A DNA stretch of 64,000 nucleotides from Quercus robur. Taxonomy: Eukaryota; Streptophyta; Magnoliopsida; Fagales; Fagaceae. The notes below the pieces were generated by a model. That model worked only from the letters and a program-made list of their open reading frames with translations, searched no databases and had not been told where the DNA came from. Position numbers and translations under genes: made by a program. This document shows positions 34,393 through 46,860 of the stretch, piece by piece. Numbering within the stretch: position 1 is the stretch's first letter; each line of letters begins with the position of its first letter. The stretch covers positions 17,645,656-17,709,655 of the forward strand of contig NC_065538.1 of assembly GCF_932294415.1 (NCBI RefSeq), read 5' to 3'.

Positions 34393-35297
34393 TTCTACAT
34401 AAAATTAAATTAAATTTATGGTGGTCGTTGCGCATACATACACAATAATCAATAGATTTTTCCTTGTCACAAATAGGGTGTTTTAAGACCTCATTAAAGT
34501 GAACTAATTTTGAACAAATTAATCAGATGTAAGAATTGTAATAATATGTGTGATTGTAATAAATTTTTAGTAAAATAGGAGAAATAAGTTACACTTCTTA
34601 AAATTATTAAATTATTATTTTAGGTTATGATTTGTTAGATCAATATGATGAAAATACAATTCAGAAAATGTTTAATTTATTTCAAAAAATCATTTATTTA
34701 TAGTTAAAATTAGATTAAATTTTTCGTACTCATTTCACACACTTTAAAAAAAAAAAAAAATCATGCCATTTTGGTTAATTTGGATGAGAAAATAATGTGT
34801 CTGTTTGTAACTTTATGTGTCTGTGTGTAAGTGTAAGAGAGAGAAGAAGTGGCTTAGTGAGTTTAGAAGTTGAGAGTTGTGGAGGTGATGATTTAAAGGA
34901 TTTGAATGTACATTTAATTTCTTACTTTACCGGATATAAATATAATATCAAACAAATATACAAAGAGGCGTTGAAGTCTGAAAAGAAAAATATTGTTGTT
35001 TTACGTTAAAACTTTTTTAATCTCTTCTTTACTAAAGTTCCCTTAATTATCCGTAAAAAAAATACCCTTAATTACGTGGGACGTACTGATAGATGGCTAA
35101 CGTGTAAGAGTTAATTTAGAACATTTATTATAATTTTGGATTATTACATTTTCCAATCACAAAAAAAAAAAAAAAAAAAAAAAAAAGTGTAGGGGTGTGA
35201 TGAAAAATTATTTCACTACACATAATACTCATCAATGGCCTACATGTTCAATATTGCTTGATCATGCACTCCATTATTTAAATAGTACCTTTTCCAT
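34393..35297 (-). other. Helitron region upstream of the Rep-helicase start
   Basis: No further gene seen. On the minus strand this would be promoter and 5' leader. It includes an internal copy of the Helitron 3' subterminal sequence (about 35105-35228) interrupted by an A run of about 26. Confidence 0.55.
35105..35228 (-). repeat. Internal copy of Helitron 3' subterminal sequence, hairpin missing
   Basis: It matches 27170-27295: taatttagaacatttattat, ggattattacattttccaat, ggggtgtgatgaaaa, attatttcac and cataatactcatca are shared. It has the same orientation as the true 3' end, but the adjoining hairpin and ctag are absent. It may be left from an earlier internal terminus. Confidence 0.75.
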
Positions 35298-35888
35298 GTA
35301 CTATTTAAAAAAAATCGCACTTTAAATTTAGACCAAAACATTAAACTAAGTATATTCTCCTCTCTTAACTTAATCTTTAATTTACTTTTTGAAGTAAATA
35401 ATACGTTATTTGGTAATGAAAAATATAATCATTTTTACTGTTTTCTCTTTTTCGAAAATTCAAAGTATTTACATCTTGTACTTTTTTTTTTTTTTAATAT
35501 ATATATATATATATATACATCTATCCATGAACTATTTTAAAAATCCTACTTTTTAGCATCTCACGTTTTCCTTTTTTTTTTTTTTTTTTTTTTTTAATCT
35601 CTTCCATATTTTGGAAAAAAAAGACTCCTACAATAAAACTACTACTATAATTTCTCCTTCCATATCCTTATATTTAGGCACTAACATAATTGATTTTGAA
35701 AGAAAATAAAATGCTAAATTTTAGGGAAAAAAATTTTAAATCTAGTATTCCATTCTTGTAAAGTCTCTCACGTTCTCTCTCTCTATCTATGTACTATTTT
35801 AAAAATTTCCACTTTCTATCCCACGTTAAACATCTGAAGTTTTCCCCTTTTTTTTTTTTTTTAATACCTTTTTGGTGTTGTTGTTGTT

Positions 35889-35922
<34 letters not shown>

Positions 35923-36558
35923 CAAATTTTATATATGACAGTTATCATTTTTTGTCATGTACTATTGCTCAAAATTGCACTTTAAATTTAGACCAAAGCA
36001 TTAAACTAAGTATATACTCCTCTCTTAATTTAATCTTTAATTTACTTTTTGAAATAAATAATACGTTTTTTTTAATGAAAAATGAAATCGTTTTTATTGT
36101 TTTCTCATTTTCGAAAATTCAAAGTATTTACATCTTGTACTTTGTCTTTTTTTTTTAATATATATATACACACATCTATCCATTTACTATTTTAAAAATC
36201 CTACTTTTTAGCATCTCACGTTTTCCTATTTTATTTTTTTAATCTCTTCCATATTTTGGAAAAAAAAGACTCCTACAATAAAACTACTACTATAATTTCT
36301 CCTTCCATATCCTTATATTTAGGCACTAACATAATTGATTTTGAAAGAAAAAAAAATGCTAAATTTTAAGGAAAAAAATTTTAAATCTAATATTCCATTC
36401 TTGTAAAGTCTCTCACGTTCTCTCTCTCTCTATCTATGTACTATTTAAAAAATTTCCACTTTCTATCCCACGTTAAACATCTCAAGTTTTCCTTCTTTTT
36501 ATTTTTTTATTTTTTTTTTTACGTTTTTGGTGTTGTTGATGTTGTTGTTGTTGTTGTT

Positions 36559-36602
<44 letters not shown>

Positions 36603-37165
36603 TATGTATGACAGTTATCATTTTTTGTCTTTTCCTAAAATGTAGTTTTTTTAATCCTAAAATTTAGTTTACTACACATCCATAACATAAGTAAATAAAA
36701 CTTAAATTGGAAATTTTATGTGAAGAGATACATGTTAATTGTATACAAAATAAATCTCACGTTTTCCTCTTTTTTTTTTTAATATCGTCCATATTTTGGA
36801 AAAGAAAGACTCCTACAATAAAACTACTACTATAATTTCTCCATCCATATCCTTATATTTAGGCACTAACATATCTGATTTTGAAAAAAAATAAAATGCT
36901 AAATTTTAGGGAAAAAAAATTAAAAGTCTAATATTTCATTCTTGTAAAGTCTCTCATGTTCTTGGTGTTGTTGATGTGGGTTTTTTTTTTTTTTTTTTTT
37001 TTTCAAATTTTATGTATGACAGTTATCATTTTTTGTCTATTCGTAAAATGTAGTATTTTTAATCCTAAAATTTAGTCATTTACTACACATCCATAACATA
37101 AGTAAATAAAAGCTTAATTTGAAAATTTTATGGCAAGAGATACATGTTAATTGTATACAAAAGAA
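35298..37165. repeat. Long tandem array inside the Helitron (about three units)
   Basis: A unit of up to 660 bp recurs: gcactttaaatttagacc at 35318 and 35978; ccatattttggaaaa at about 35607, 36249 and 36789; gacagttatcattttttgtc at about 35938, 36609 and 37018. Units contain long T tracts of variable length and GTT repeats, and the third is shortened. Nothing is encoded. Tandem arrays of this kind are common in Helitrons. Confidence 0.85.
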
Positions 37166-39099
37166 ATATAGTTTCCATTACAAAAGAAATTTTTTTACAA
37201 CAGTTTCTTAGATAACAACCACTTTATGTGAGGTTTAATACATATAATAATTCTTGTAAAGTCTCTCACCCGAACTTATCTAATATTCCATTCCAATGAC
37301 TCCTCAATGCAATCCAAAAAGTTTGTGCGTACGTGAACCTGAGAGAGATAAAAGAATTAGGGTTAAACCAAGTATTTAAAAAAAAAAAAAACTTTAATTA
37401 ACAAACCAACGTTTGAATGTATATGTTGTTAAAGATAATAGCTTAAGTTTGTTAGAGTTTGTGTTTGAAATTTTTGAATTCAAATAGAAATAGAAAATTC
37501 TTCTCCAAAAAAAAAAAAAAAAGAAATAGAATAAAGCAAACATTTGAATAAAATAGTAGTTATCCGAAAATGTTGGTAGTGATAGCATATAAGGATAAAA
37601 GAGATTGTGATAGAGAACACGGTGAGATTTTACTGGAAATTTGAATTTCGAAAATTTGCAGTTATTTAGGAAACGTTTAGTGGTTGTAGCCTTGCATTGT
37701 GTAGATAAAAAAATAATAGTCATAAATTATGTGGATAAAAAAATTATGGAATAAAAAAATAATAGTAATGAAATTGATAATTTCTCAACAATCAAAGCAA
37801 CGCAAATAAGATTCTAGGTCGAATACTAATAAAAGGACAAAATTTATATACAATTACTTAAATTACTTAATTACATTTAATTAAATAATCACATTAACCA
37901 ATAAATTACATAGTTGATTTTTTTTTTAATCATTGAAACGATAGAAATCACACCATTGAATATAATTTTTTTTTTTTTTAGATTTTATTTTTAGTACTGA
38001 ATTGCTGAAAATAAATAATTAATTATAACAATTAAAAAGCGAAACCTAAAGTTTAGACTTTAGACTTTTAAATTGACGATTTTTTCTTTTTTGTTGAACC
38101 CACTTGATGAACAAATGCATGTGGGCCCATAAAATTGAGATGGATAACCCTTTTTTTTTTTTTTTTTTTTTGTGATGTAGACAACTTTAATTGGATAATT
38201 TAGATATACAAAAAAGTTACACAAATGAAAAAAAAAAAAAAAATTCATTCTAAATAAAAAAATTTAGTAGCTGTTTAGTAGTGATAGACGTGTAGATGAT
38301 TGTGGTTAACCTTTTGATAAAGTTGGATGTATTTAGTGCAAATGCAGTTAGAAATAGATAATTGTGGTTAACCTTTTGATAAAATTAAAAACCTTTTCTA
38401 AGAAAGAATAAAATAAAAAACCTAATAAGAGAGTGATGGACGTTGTTGACCTTATTTTTTTTAAAAAAAAACTCACTATCTATTCATGAGGTGATCATGG
38501 TTATAATTTTTAAAATGTAAACAAAGACTATTAAAAGAGGTAAAGGAAGCCATACTGTTTAACTGTTGGAGAATGATTTTGAATACTTCTTTTGTAGCAT
38601 AAGACAGCCCTATATTTGGATCACAATACCTACAACATGAAATGACAATTCATTAAGAAGTACAATGGTGGAGTATATGAAGGAACCATTAATTTCAAAA
38701 TTACATTTTAAAATAAAGAAGAAGGGGAAAAAAAAAAAAGAGTTAATGTGATACATATAAGAAAAAAAAAAGTAGGACTTAAAGAAAGTCAATCATAAAC
38801 AAAAGAAAAGAAAAGAAAAGAAAACAAAGAGGAACTTGCAAAAGATAGAACCTGAAAATTTGTTGAAGCCTCTGACAGTAAATATCTTTAATATCTTTAA
38901 TATGAAGAAAAAGAGAAGAGGATGTAGAGCTAAACTAAATGTCTTTAATTTGAAGAAGAATGAGAGAGAGAAAGTGAGATAGAAACTGCAAAGCGTACGT
39001 GAGTTTGTGGTTTTAAAGTGTAGGAGTTTTAATTTACATATCTATCCTCGGTAGTTGAAAACTTGTAAGTGGGTATGATGAGGGTATCTTAGGCATGAA
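37166..39099. other. 5' part of the Helitron, non-coding
   Basis: No gene seen. It is AT-rich with T runs at 38151-38171 and A runs at 38229-38243 and 38733-38740, plus a short (aaaag)n stretch near 38800-38823. Open frames are low-complexity. Confidence 0.6.
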
Positions 39100-39145
39100 A
39101 AATGTGGAATCCAAACAGGAAAAGCCCCTTAAATAGTAGTATAGA
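39100..39145 (-). other. Helitron 5' terminus
   Basis: The minus strand reads tctatactactatttaaggg followed by gcttttcctgtttggattcc, starting at 39145. This is the conserved TC-type 5' end, with A as the preceding genomic base. Confidence 0.85.
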
Positions 39146-40181
39146 TACTGTCCTTTGGCGCCTTTTATTCATATAGTATGCTAACACTCGGCTTTATCAA
39201 CATCCAGACTAAGCAATTTCATCAACAGATTCTCCATCAATCAAACAATATTACAAACACAAGAAATTAATTAAATTAACTTTATGCCAAGCTCTGGATG
39301 TTGTTTTTATGGCATGAAGATCATCTTTATGCCAAGCTCTTCCACCTTTTAAATTAACTTCACTCCCATGGTCTAGTAAGATGGGCGATATAATCAAAGC
39401 ATTAAGGTTTGATCATTTTGGTTCTGAGGCGAGAGTAGAAAAATCCAGCAAAAGAGACGGCTAAAGCCACTCCAAACTTCAATAAAAGAGGTTTTATATC
39501 CCACACAAACACAGAGAGAGTTGTAGCTAAATTCACCATCATCATTCAACAACCCCTACCTGTAGCTAAATTCATGAATCCCCACACAAACACAGATCAC
39601 AGGTCCTCTTCTTCATCATCATCCATCTAAATGCTCAAAACAAAACCATATGACCTATGTCAGATTAGTCCACATACCCAAATCAAGAAAATCCATGTGA
39701 CCCATATTACTAAACCATTAATGAATACGAAATATCAAATTTAGTAAAATACCTTACTAGTTTATGTTAAATTCAAGGACCAAAATTAGAAAGATTCCTT
39801 AAAACCAATCACAAGTTAGACCCAAAAAGGATAAAAACAAAAAATAAAATTTACACAGAACTAATTTCAGTTCATGCTAATCACAGATAAATAAAAAGAT
39901 TATGCATACCCAGCAACAACAACATCTCTACCATCCATTTCCAATCAACACCAAAATAATCCGATAAAAACAATTAAAAACAGGTTAGACCCAAATAGGA
40001 TAAGAAAGAAATATATACATCAAATTTAAGAACTAATTTTAGCTTATGCTAATAATAGATTGAAGAAATAGATTATACATACGAAGAAACAATAACATAT
40101 ATAAAACCCATTTCAAACTAGCAAAACTTAATCCAATAAAAACAAAAAATAAGGAAGACCCTTTTCAGTTTATGCTGATTC

Positions 40182-40226
<45 letters not shown>

Positions 40227-42790
40227 GGTTTACCAAAAAGAGACCGTTACAAAAGGCATTGAACCAGGGTGGAACAACAGAACAGTAACGTTTTGATGTT
40301 GTCTTTGGTTTCTGTTTCTATTGAGAGTTTGTTTGTTTATTTAGGCCTGTTTCATAGGTTTGATTGAAAAAGACAGTTGGGTGTGAACACAAATCTTGGG
40401 TCGTTGTTATGATAGTATTAACAAACACTGGCCACAGACTCTTGTCTTACATGTCATGATTAATATGATGTACAGAATGTAGGTGTGCTAGAGAGAGATA
40501 TATAATATATAAATATTGGTACATAGAAATTGTGGGAATTTGGTTATAGACAGATAGAGAAGATTTTGATTCCAAGTTGAGAAGCAAAGAAAGATATAGA
40601 GGTTAAGCCAAAAAAAAAAAAAATGAACTAGATAATTTGGTGGGTTAATCTTAGATGGCCTTTGTACCTAAAAACTAATGGCTGACCAATTTAATCGCTA
40701 TTTATTTTTTTTATTTTTAAAAAAAATTTCCTTCCATTTATCACTGGAGAAAGGATAGGATAAAGAAATTTAGGAAGTTAAACAAGAAACATTTGTTTTA
40801 TCATATAAATGAAAACAGAAAATTAAATTTGGTTTTTCATTCTTTTTTTTTCTTTTTTTTTTAATATCCAATAAAATTATCAGATGGAGTTTAAAATTTT
40901 TGCTCATCTAAAAAAGAAAAAAAAAATTGTAGTTGATCTGTTAGCAAAATTGGCATTCTGTACTTGTTTTAATGGTCCCTAAATTAGTGGGGCTAGCAAA
41001 ATTGGCATTCTATACTTATTTTAATGGTCCCTAAATTAGTGGAGCTCTTCTAGGCCATAGGCACGACAACCCACCGCAAAGTCAAAGATCTTCATAGTTT
41101 CTACCTTGTTTTTGTTTTAGTGTTTTTCCCTTGAGGAAAAATAAAATAAAAAAACATTATTGAATTGCAAATTGTATGGAAAAATAGATTGATCCAATGA
41201 CAGTAGCAAAAGTGCAAATTCAAAACTTTGTATTGTTTTTTTGAATAATATCGAGAGGCATGGACTCATTTCCTTTTCTATTTCTCTAAGTTAGAACAAA
41301 ACAAATTGGAGTGGGGTAGGGAGGGGGATGGAATATACTGATTCGTGGATTGGTTTATAAATAAACCAAGTTCTTTGTTTATAACTTGAGTGTGACTTAA
41401 GAAAAAAAATAAAAATAAAAAAGTAATAACACTCCCCTTCTTTGAGCCTTAAGGTTTGAAGAAATTAACACTCTTTCCTTTTATTTATGTTAATAACAAA
41501 ATATTTCAAATTTCTTTAAGAATCTCTTTATAAATTTAGAATAAAAGTACAAAATTTATCAAGTACCAAAACATTTGCGATGACAAATCTCTTCATAACT
41601 CATTGAGAAAAAAAAAAGGATTGCAACTACAAATCTCTCTATAACTCGTTGAGGAAAAAAAAAAGGAAAAAAAAATTTTATTACTTAATATTTTAAATTA
41701 CACTTTAATTTAAAATTTAAAAATAAGGGTTTTTAATTTTGAAATTGAGGATAATTTTGGAAACCTACCCTTAAGCACCACATTAGTACACAATTTTTTA
41801 ATATTAATTTAATAAAATTTGGTCAAACAAATGTAAAAGGAAAAATGTTTTTTCTTTCAAGTTTGAAGTGAAGTGTCATTTTTCCAAACTTAAAAAAAAG
41901 GAGAATGTAATTACCCCTAAAAAAAAAGCGTGCATATTTGTTAATTTATTAAAGACATTAAGCTCAAGTTTAAGTTAATGTTCAACTATTAAATAATTCA
42001 AATTCAAACATAATAGTATATTTATGAACAAGTTACTGAATATCAAAATATGAAACTCAATCTAAGTTATATAATATTATATGTTTGTATGCGTGTATAA
42101 TAGAATTTAAAATTTTAGACTTTGGCTAATGCCATTACCTTCACATCTATTAAATTATGCCATAAAAGTCATAACATTAACATAGTCCTTTTAAACTAAA
42201 AAATAAAAAATCATAAAATAGTCCAGTAAAGTAATCAACATGGTCCAGCAAGCTTACGGTTTGTGGGATAAAAAAAATGAATAGGACTATAATATAATAT
42301 CGCGTTGACCTTTTAACAATATAATGTGTTTGTGGCTTTTTTCTCAAAAAAAAGGTTGTGGGCTTGTGGCTTTATCATGACCATAATTGCTAACTGCCTA
42401 ATAAGTGAACAAATAGATGGTATAGAGCCTAACACGCTCAAAAGTTAGCCTTCATAAATCTTTATGTACAAATCTGGAATTGCATGGATTCTCAAAAAAA
42501 ATCTGGAATTGCATTTGTAGGAACTTAAATGAAGTAATAGAGACATTCTTATTATGAAAGTAGGTTCGATGCAAGACTTTTTTGTGTTAGCAAGATAGAT
42601 ATCAAATGTAACTGTTATGCTCACTAATGCTAGCAAGTCACCCCACCTTGAATATACAGCATTATTCAATGACTTTTTAAGGAAAAATGACTTATTATTG
42701 TAGAAGAAAATGTCACACAGATTTATTACTTTGAGAAGATAGTTACAGACAAAGTATATAGCAATCTCACTTCTATAATCTCAAGTATAA
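39146..42790. other. Intergenic DNA, no recognised gene
   Basis: No gene seen. It contains a (GA)n microsatellite at about 40189-40217, an A run at 40609-40623 and a nearly repeated block gctagcaaaattggcattct (two copies about 47 bp apart near 40950-41010). Confidence 0.55.
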
Positions 42791-42890
42791 GGCACCTAAA
42801 ACATGCATTGTAGTTGATGGCACCTAAAACATGCATTGTAGTTGATGGCATCTAAAACATACATTGTAGCTGATAGCATCTAAGGTTTGT
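42791..42890. repeat. 28-bp tandem repeat, about 3.5 copies
   Basis: Units start at 42791, 42819, 42847 and 42875 with ggcacctaaaacatgcattg and end tagttgat. The first two are identical, the third and fourth diverge. Confidence 0.9.
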
Positions 42891-45800
42891 GATGTTCCAG
42901 TTTTACTTGGAATTGATCGCCCACCAAATACCAAAGCTAATTTCATTTGATCTCCTACTTGATTTCCAATCATAGCACTAGGGGCTGAACATCAAATAGT
43001 TCACCGCAGTAAAACCACAACCATATTGGACACCATCAACAATCCAGATGAAAGCAAGTTTACAAAAAAATTTCAATGAGTAGCATCACATGCATGTCAA
43101 AGGAGGATGATGGAAAAAAAAAATGCATACTCCCGAAAGCTTCATTGCTATACACAAGTCACAGCACAAAAAAGGTTCAAAAATCTGGAATTACATGTAA
43201 ATGTTGGATGCAAATTCTAGGCTCAAATTGAAAACTGAGTTCACTGGTCATAAATTTCTTGGTGTGCTGTGTGCCACTGCTTCACAATATTGTTTCTTGA
43301 ACTCCATGACATGCTACATTGATGCGCCTATGATATGTTAATGGAGTTTCATCAACCAACTCTGTTGTGTCTACGAATAAAGCATAGAGATTTTCCATTT
43401 TGCCCTTTGGAGCTCTGTCATTTGACTGTGTAGAGCTTTATCAATCAACTGTACTTGTACCAGAATGTAAGAAATGGCTTTCTGAGGTACATCGTTGCTT
43501 ATTAATTCCCACCAATTTAAAATGTGCTTCACCAAATGTTCAAGACTGCACAGCCAAAGATGTAAGAAGGGGAAAAAATTGTTAAAAATACTCATAAGCA
43601 AAGCCCATAAACAAAATCTCCAAACTGAAGGGGTATTTAGACAACTCCATGGAAACCTTAGCTTTAATACCAAGATCATTTTATTAATCCACAATAATGG
43701 TAAATCCTCTTAATCACCCTTTGATTTGTAGGTTATGATATTGGTGGATTAACTGACTATAAAATCATTCTTGTGAAAGTGTGAACCAGAAGTGAATTTT
43801 GATGAAATTCTCCACTCCAAATTTTATGGAAGTGTAAAGAATATGAGAATAATTCCAACGTTTAAGCACTTGTAAACTCCATTGAACAATCAATCAGGTG
43901 CTTTCACAAATGTTTTTAAAACCATATTGAACATCATGATAAATTTTCCCGACATTGGATGTAAGACCATCACTGCTATGAAAATTTTAGTGGATTTGAC
44001 ACCAAAAGAAAATCACGAGTATTTGGTGTAAGTATACAAAACGTGCAAGATTCAGAAAATTATGCCACTACCAATGGCAGAAAAGGAAGAGTGTTAATCT
44101 GGCTGGAGTTGAGCATAATCATTGGAAAATACGATATCAACTAGTCCTCTTAATCCCCTACTTACATTGAGCAATGTGTTGGGGATAATATTGAGCAATG
44201 TGTTGGTTATAATAAGAAAAATGGAAATTATAATTACAGATTTTATTGTTTAAGTTCTTAGATAATATGAAAAAGGCAAGATGATAAAGAAGAATAAGAA
44301 TAAATAGTTACCTATATGTTGAATGAGATACACAATACCACAGCCTGTACTTTATGGCCTTCAATTTCACGTATATGCAAATAAGTGGCTAATTGTAAAA
44401 TTTGCGGACACTTGGACCGTAAGAGCGAATTCAAAATTTTAAATTTAGTGTATTGTAAAAGGATTACAAAAATGACATTGATCAATGAAAAAAGCTTTCA
44501 ATATATCCCTCACTACCTTGAATTCTCTAGCCACAAATACTCAGGATAACATTGCTTGCAAATTTATATGACAAAATGCCCCATCGAGTCCCTTTCTCAA
44601 AATATGCTGAATTCAAGGGAACAAAAATCAAATTATCAAGGTAAGCCTATCGAATAAGAGAAATCAGAGTATGTTAAGGCTACAAAGCACAATACTGGAA
44701 GCGAATCTTTTGGACCATCAATACAAACAGACATGAACTAGGAACTTCTAGTTATGAGATAACGGTAGAGGTCACCACCGCAGCGTGCAAATCCTTCTCA
44801 ATGCTTACAACTTCAAACATGGGCATCAATACAGCATGTTAGGCCTCATCCATGTGAGTGTCAGAACCAAAAGACTTTGTAACCTGAATCAGGATTAATA
44901 ACCAGCTTGAGACAATTTTGAGATTAAATTAGATGCATCAGGAGATAAGATCAGACTCACAATGCACAGGTTAAACAAAGCATATGATTACCAGAGTTCC
45001 ACTATCAATGTTTTATGGGGGTCCAGCCACAATATCTTTGAATGCACGCCTTCTAGTTTCCTACAGAGTAGGATACTCTTTTATGCAAGTTACACATTTG
45101 TAAATTATCATTTTCACAGCAACTTATTAACGTTCCATTGCATAGCCCATGCCTCTCAAAATAAGGAATCATAAAATGAATCCAATTTTACCTTTGCAAC
45201 AAGAAAACCAATATTCGCGCCAACCCGAATTTCATTACCACGTAGATCAAGAGTCCCTCTTCAAGTTCCATTTACTCCAAGCAAGTGCAACTGGTTGGAA
45301 TACATAGATCAATAACCACAGAACATATGAACTGGAGTTGCCAAGTTAATGATAACTATGAAAATGAAATTATAAAGTTATCTGTGGCAAACAATATATA
45401 TTTAGTATATTCCCTGGGCTTGAATGGTTAAATTACTTTGGAGGTGTCACTAAGCCATGTGATGTCCAGATTATGGTGCTATAAAAATTTTAACTTTTTG
45501 CATGATGTTTCCCTCTTGCACAAGATTTTCTTCCATGAGGAACATTGTTTCAAGTTCACCTTGCGTAATAAATAAGACAAAATGAATTATAAATAAAAGA
45601 AAAATAATAACATCTAGTGATTCTCTCTCGTTGTTCCTTAGCTCTTTGTTTCTTTGTAATCAGTTTTTCCTTTATGTTTCTGCTTTTCTTTCCTTTTTTG
45701 TAATCTTTCTTTTGCTTTGTGCTACTTTGCATAAAGCAGTTTTTTTAATAAACATCTTTCTTACTTACCAAAAAAAAAAAAAAAAAATCATTTTTAAAGA

Positions 45801-46100
45801 TTGCCACATAAATTATTTTGTATTTATAATTGTGCATTCTAAGCCTTTGAATTGTTCTTGTTTTTGTAGTTGCCATTGTAGTACTGACTGTGCATTCAAG
45901 TGCAAATTCTAAAATGATAGCCACCAAAATGGTGTCTAAGAAACTATGTATTGTTTTGGTCTCTTTATCTTTCCTCACTGCCCCCTTTCTTCTTTAAATT
46001 TTATAAAACAAAATATTGATGTCCAATTGGCTTTTCAACTAGTCTTAATTTTATGCTTAGAAACTAAACAATCTTCCAACTCATTATAATTTATTGAGAA
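42891..46100 (-). other. Unit 1 of a segmental repeat; exon-like pieces on the minus strand, unrecognised
   Basis: Bases 44585-45590 align by eye with 49080-50200 (for example cttctagtttcct, ctcttttatgcaag against ctcttttacgcaag, tccaattttacct, tactccaa.aa/gt). On the minus strand one frame at 43371-43694 encodes ...LEHLVKHILNWWELIS... followed by a charged stretch ending LQRAKWKISMLYS, which could be a coding exon. A second exon-like piece near 45480-45560 reads ELETMFLMEENLVQEG. I do not recognise the protein. Either a decayed gene with duplicated exons or a non-coding repeat is possible. Confidence 0.35.
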
Positions 46101-46137
46101 AGGAATCAATATAGGATCACAGACCAATTTCTTCTTT

Positions 46138-46860
46138 ATTGAGAAAGGAATCAACGAGGTTACGCCGAACCTATTTCTTCTTTAGCTTACCAGATTCCGC
46201 TACTTGATCATAACATCAACTAATATGAAATTGGTTCCTTCTTAACTGCTTCCCAAATACCAAATGGTCTTTTCACAAATATGGGTATGGTGAGAAAAGG
46301 TTTTGGTAATGTACCTCTCAAGAATTTGACAATGGAGAGGAAGAGAGTAGAGGAATTTGAAGAATTTCTATGTGAAGATTGTGGATGAATCAATCTTGTT
46401 TTCCTCTAGAGTTTCTCTCTCAAAATTCTCTTTGGAAGCTCTCTTAATATCGTGGGTATAAGGGTATATATATATAGTAGGGTGAGAAGGAATGTGAAAA
46501 GTCAATTTTTTCCAAACAGGGTGGTCTAGCAACTTGACCTCGCGACTGGGCTGAGTCGCGAGTTCAAGCAGCGAGCTAACGGCCTAGCCAGCCTGGGACT
46601 TTTGTCCTGTAGTGCAACAGCTGGCATGACTCTTCAGCTCCTCTGCATGCTTCACATGTGTGCCAACTTTGGCAGCTTGCTAGTTGCGAGCCACCCGCAA
46701 GTCACTACATCCTTGCACAATCTTGAGCATTTCTTTACACTCTCTCACTCACTACCCTTATATGATTCCCACATAAATACAGGGTTACTAATTGCTAAAA
46801 TACAAGCAAATTTGGCACGGAATAAAGGTAACAAGATGGTTGATAAAATTCAACCCTACA
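46138..46860 (-). repeat. Copia LTR fragment related to 62364-63337
   Basis: On the minus strand it starts tgtagggttgaattttatca. Matches with the right-hand copy include gaggttacgcc.aacct, tgggtatggtgagaaaagg, tctctgcatgcttcac, gcgagccacccgcaag and acaagcaaattggcac. Its other end is not clear, so it is probably truncated. It splits unit 1 from unit 2 of the segmental repeat. Confidence 0.75.

Larger units (their letters stand above)
27121..39145 (-). mobile_element. Full-length Helitron, 12,025 bp, with Rep-helicase pseudogene
   Basis: On the minus strand the 5' end is tctatactactatttaagg at 39145 and below, the classic TC-starting terminus. The 3' end is a perfect 17-bp stem with 4-base loop (27123-27160) reaching the terminal ctag at 27121-27124. 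The base before TC is A and the base after CTAG is T, as expected for insertion between A and T without target duplication. Inside are a seven-exon Rep-helicase pseudogene, a downstream five-exon gene relic, an inverted second 3' end, an internal subterminal copy and a tandem array. In many plant Helitrons the hairpin lies about 10-12 bases from the end; here the stem almost touches it. Confidence 0.87.
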
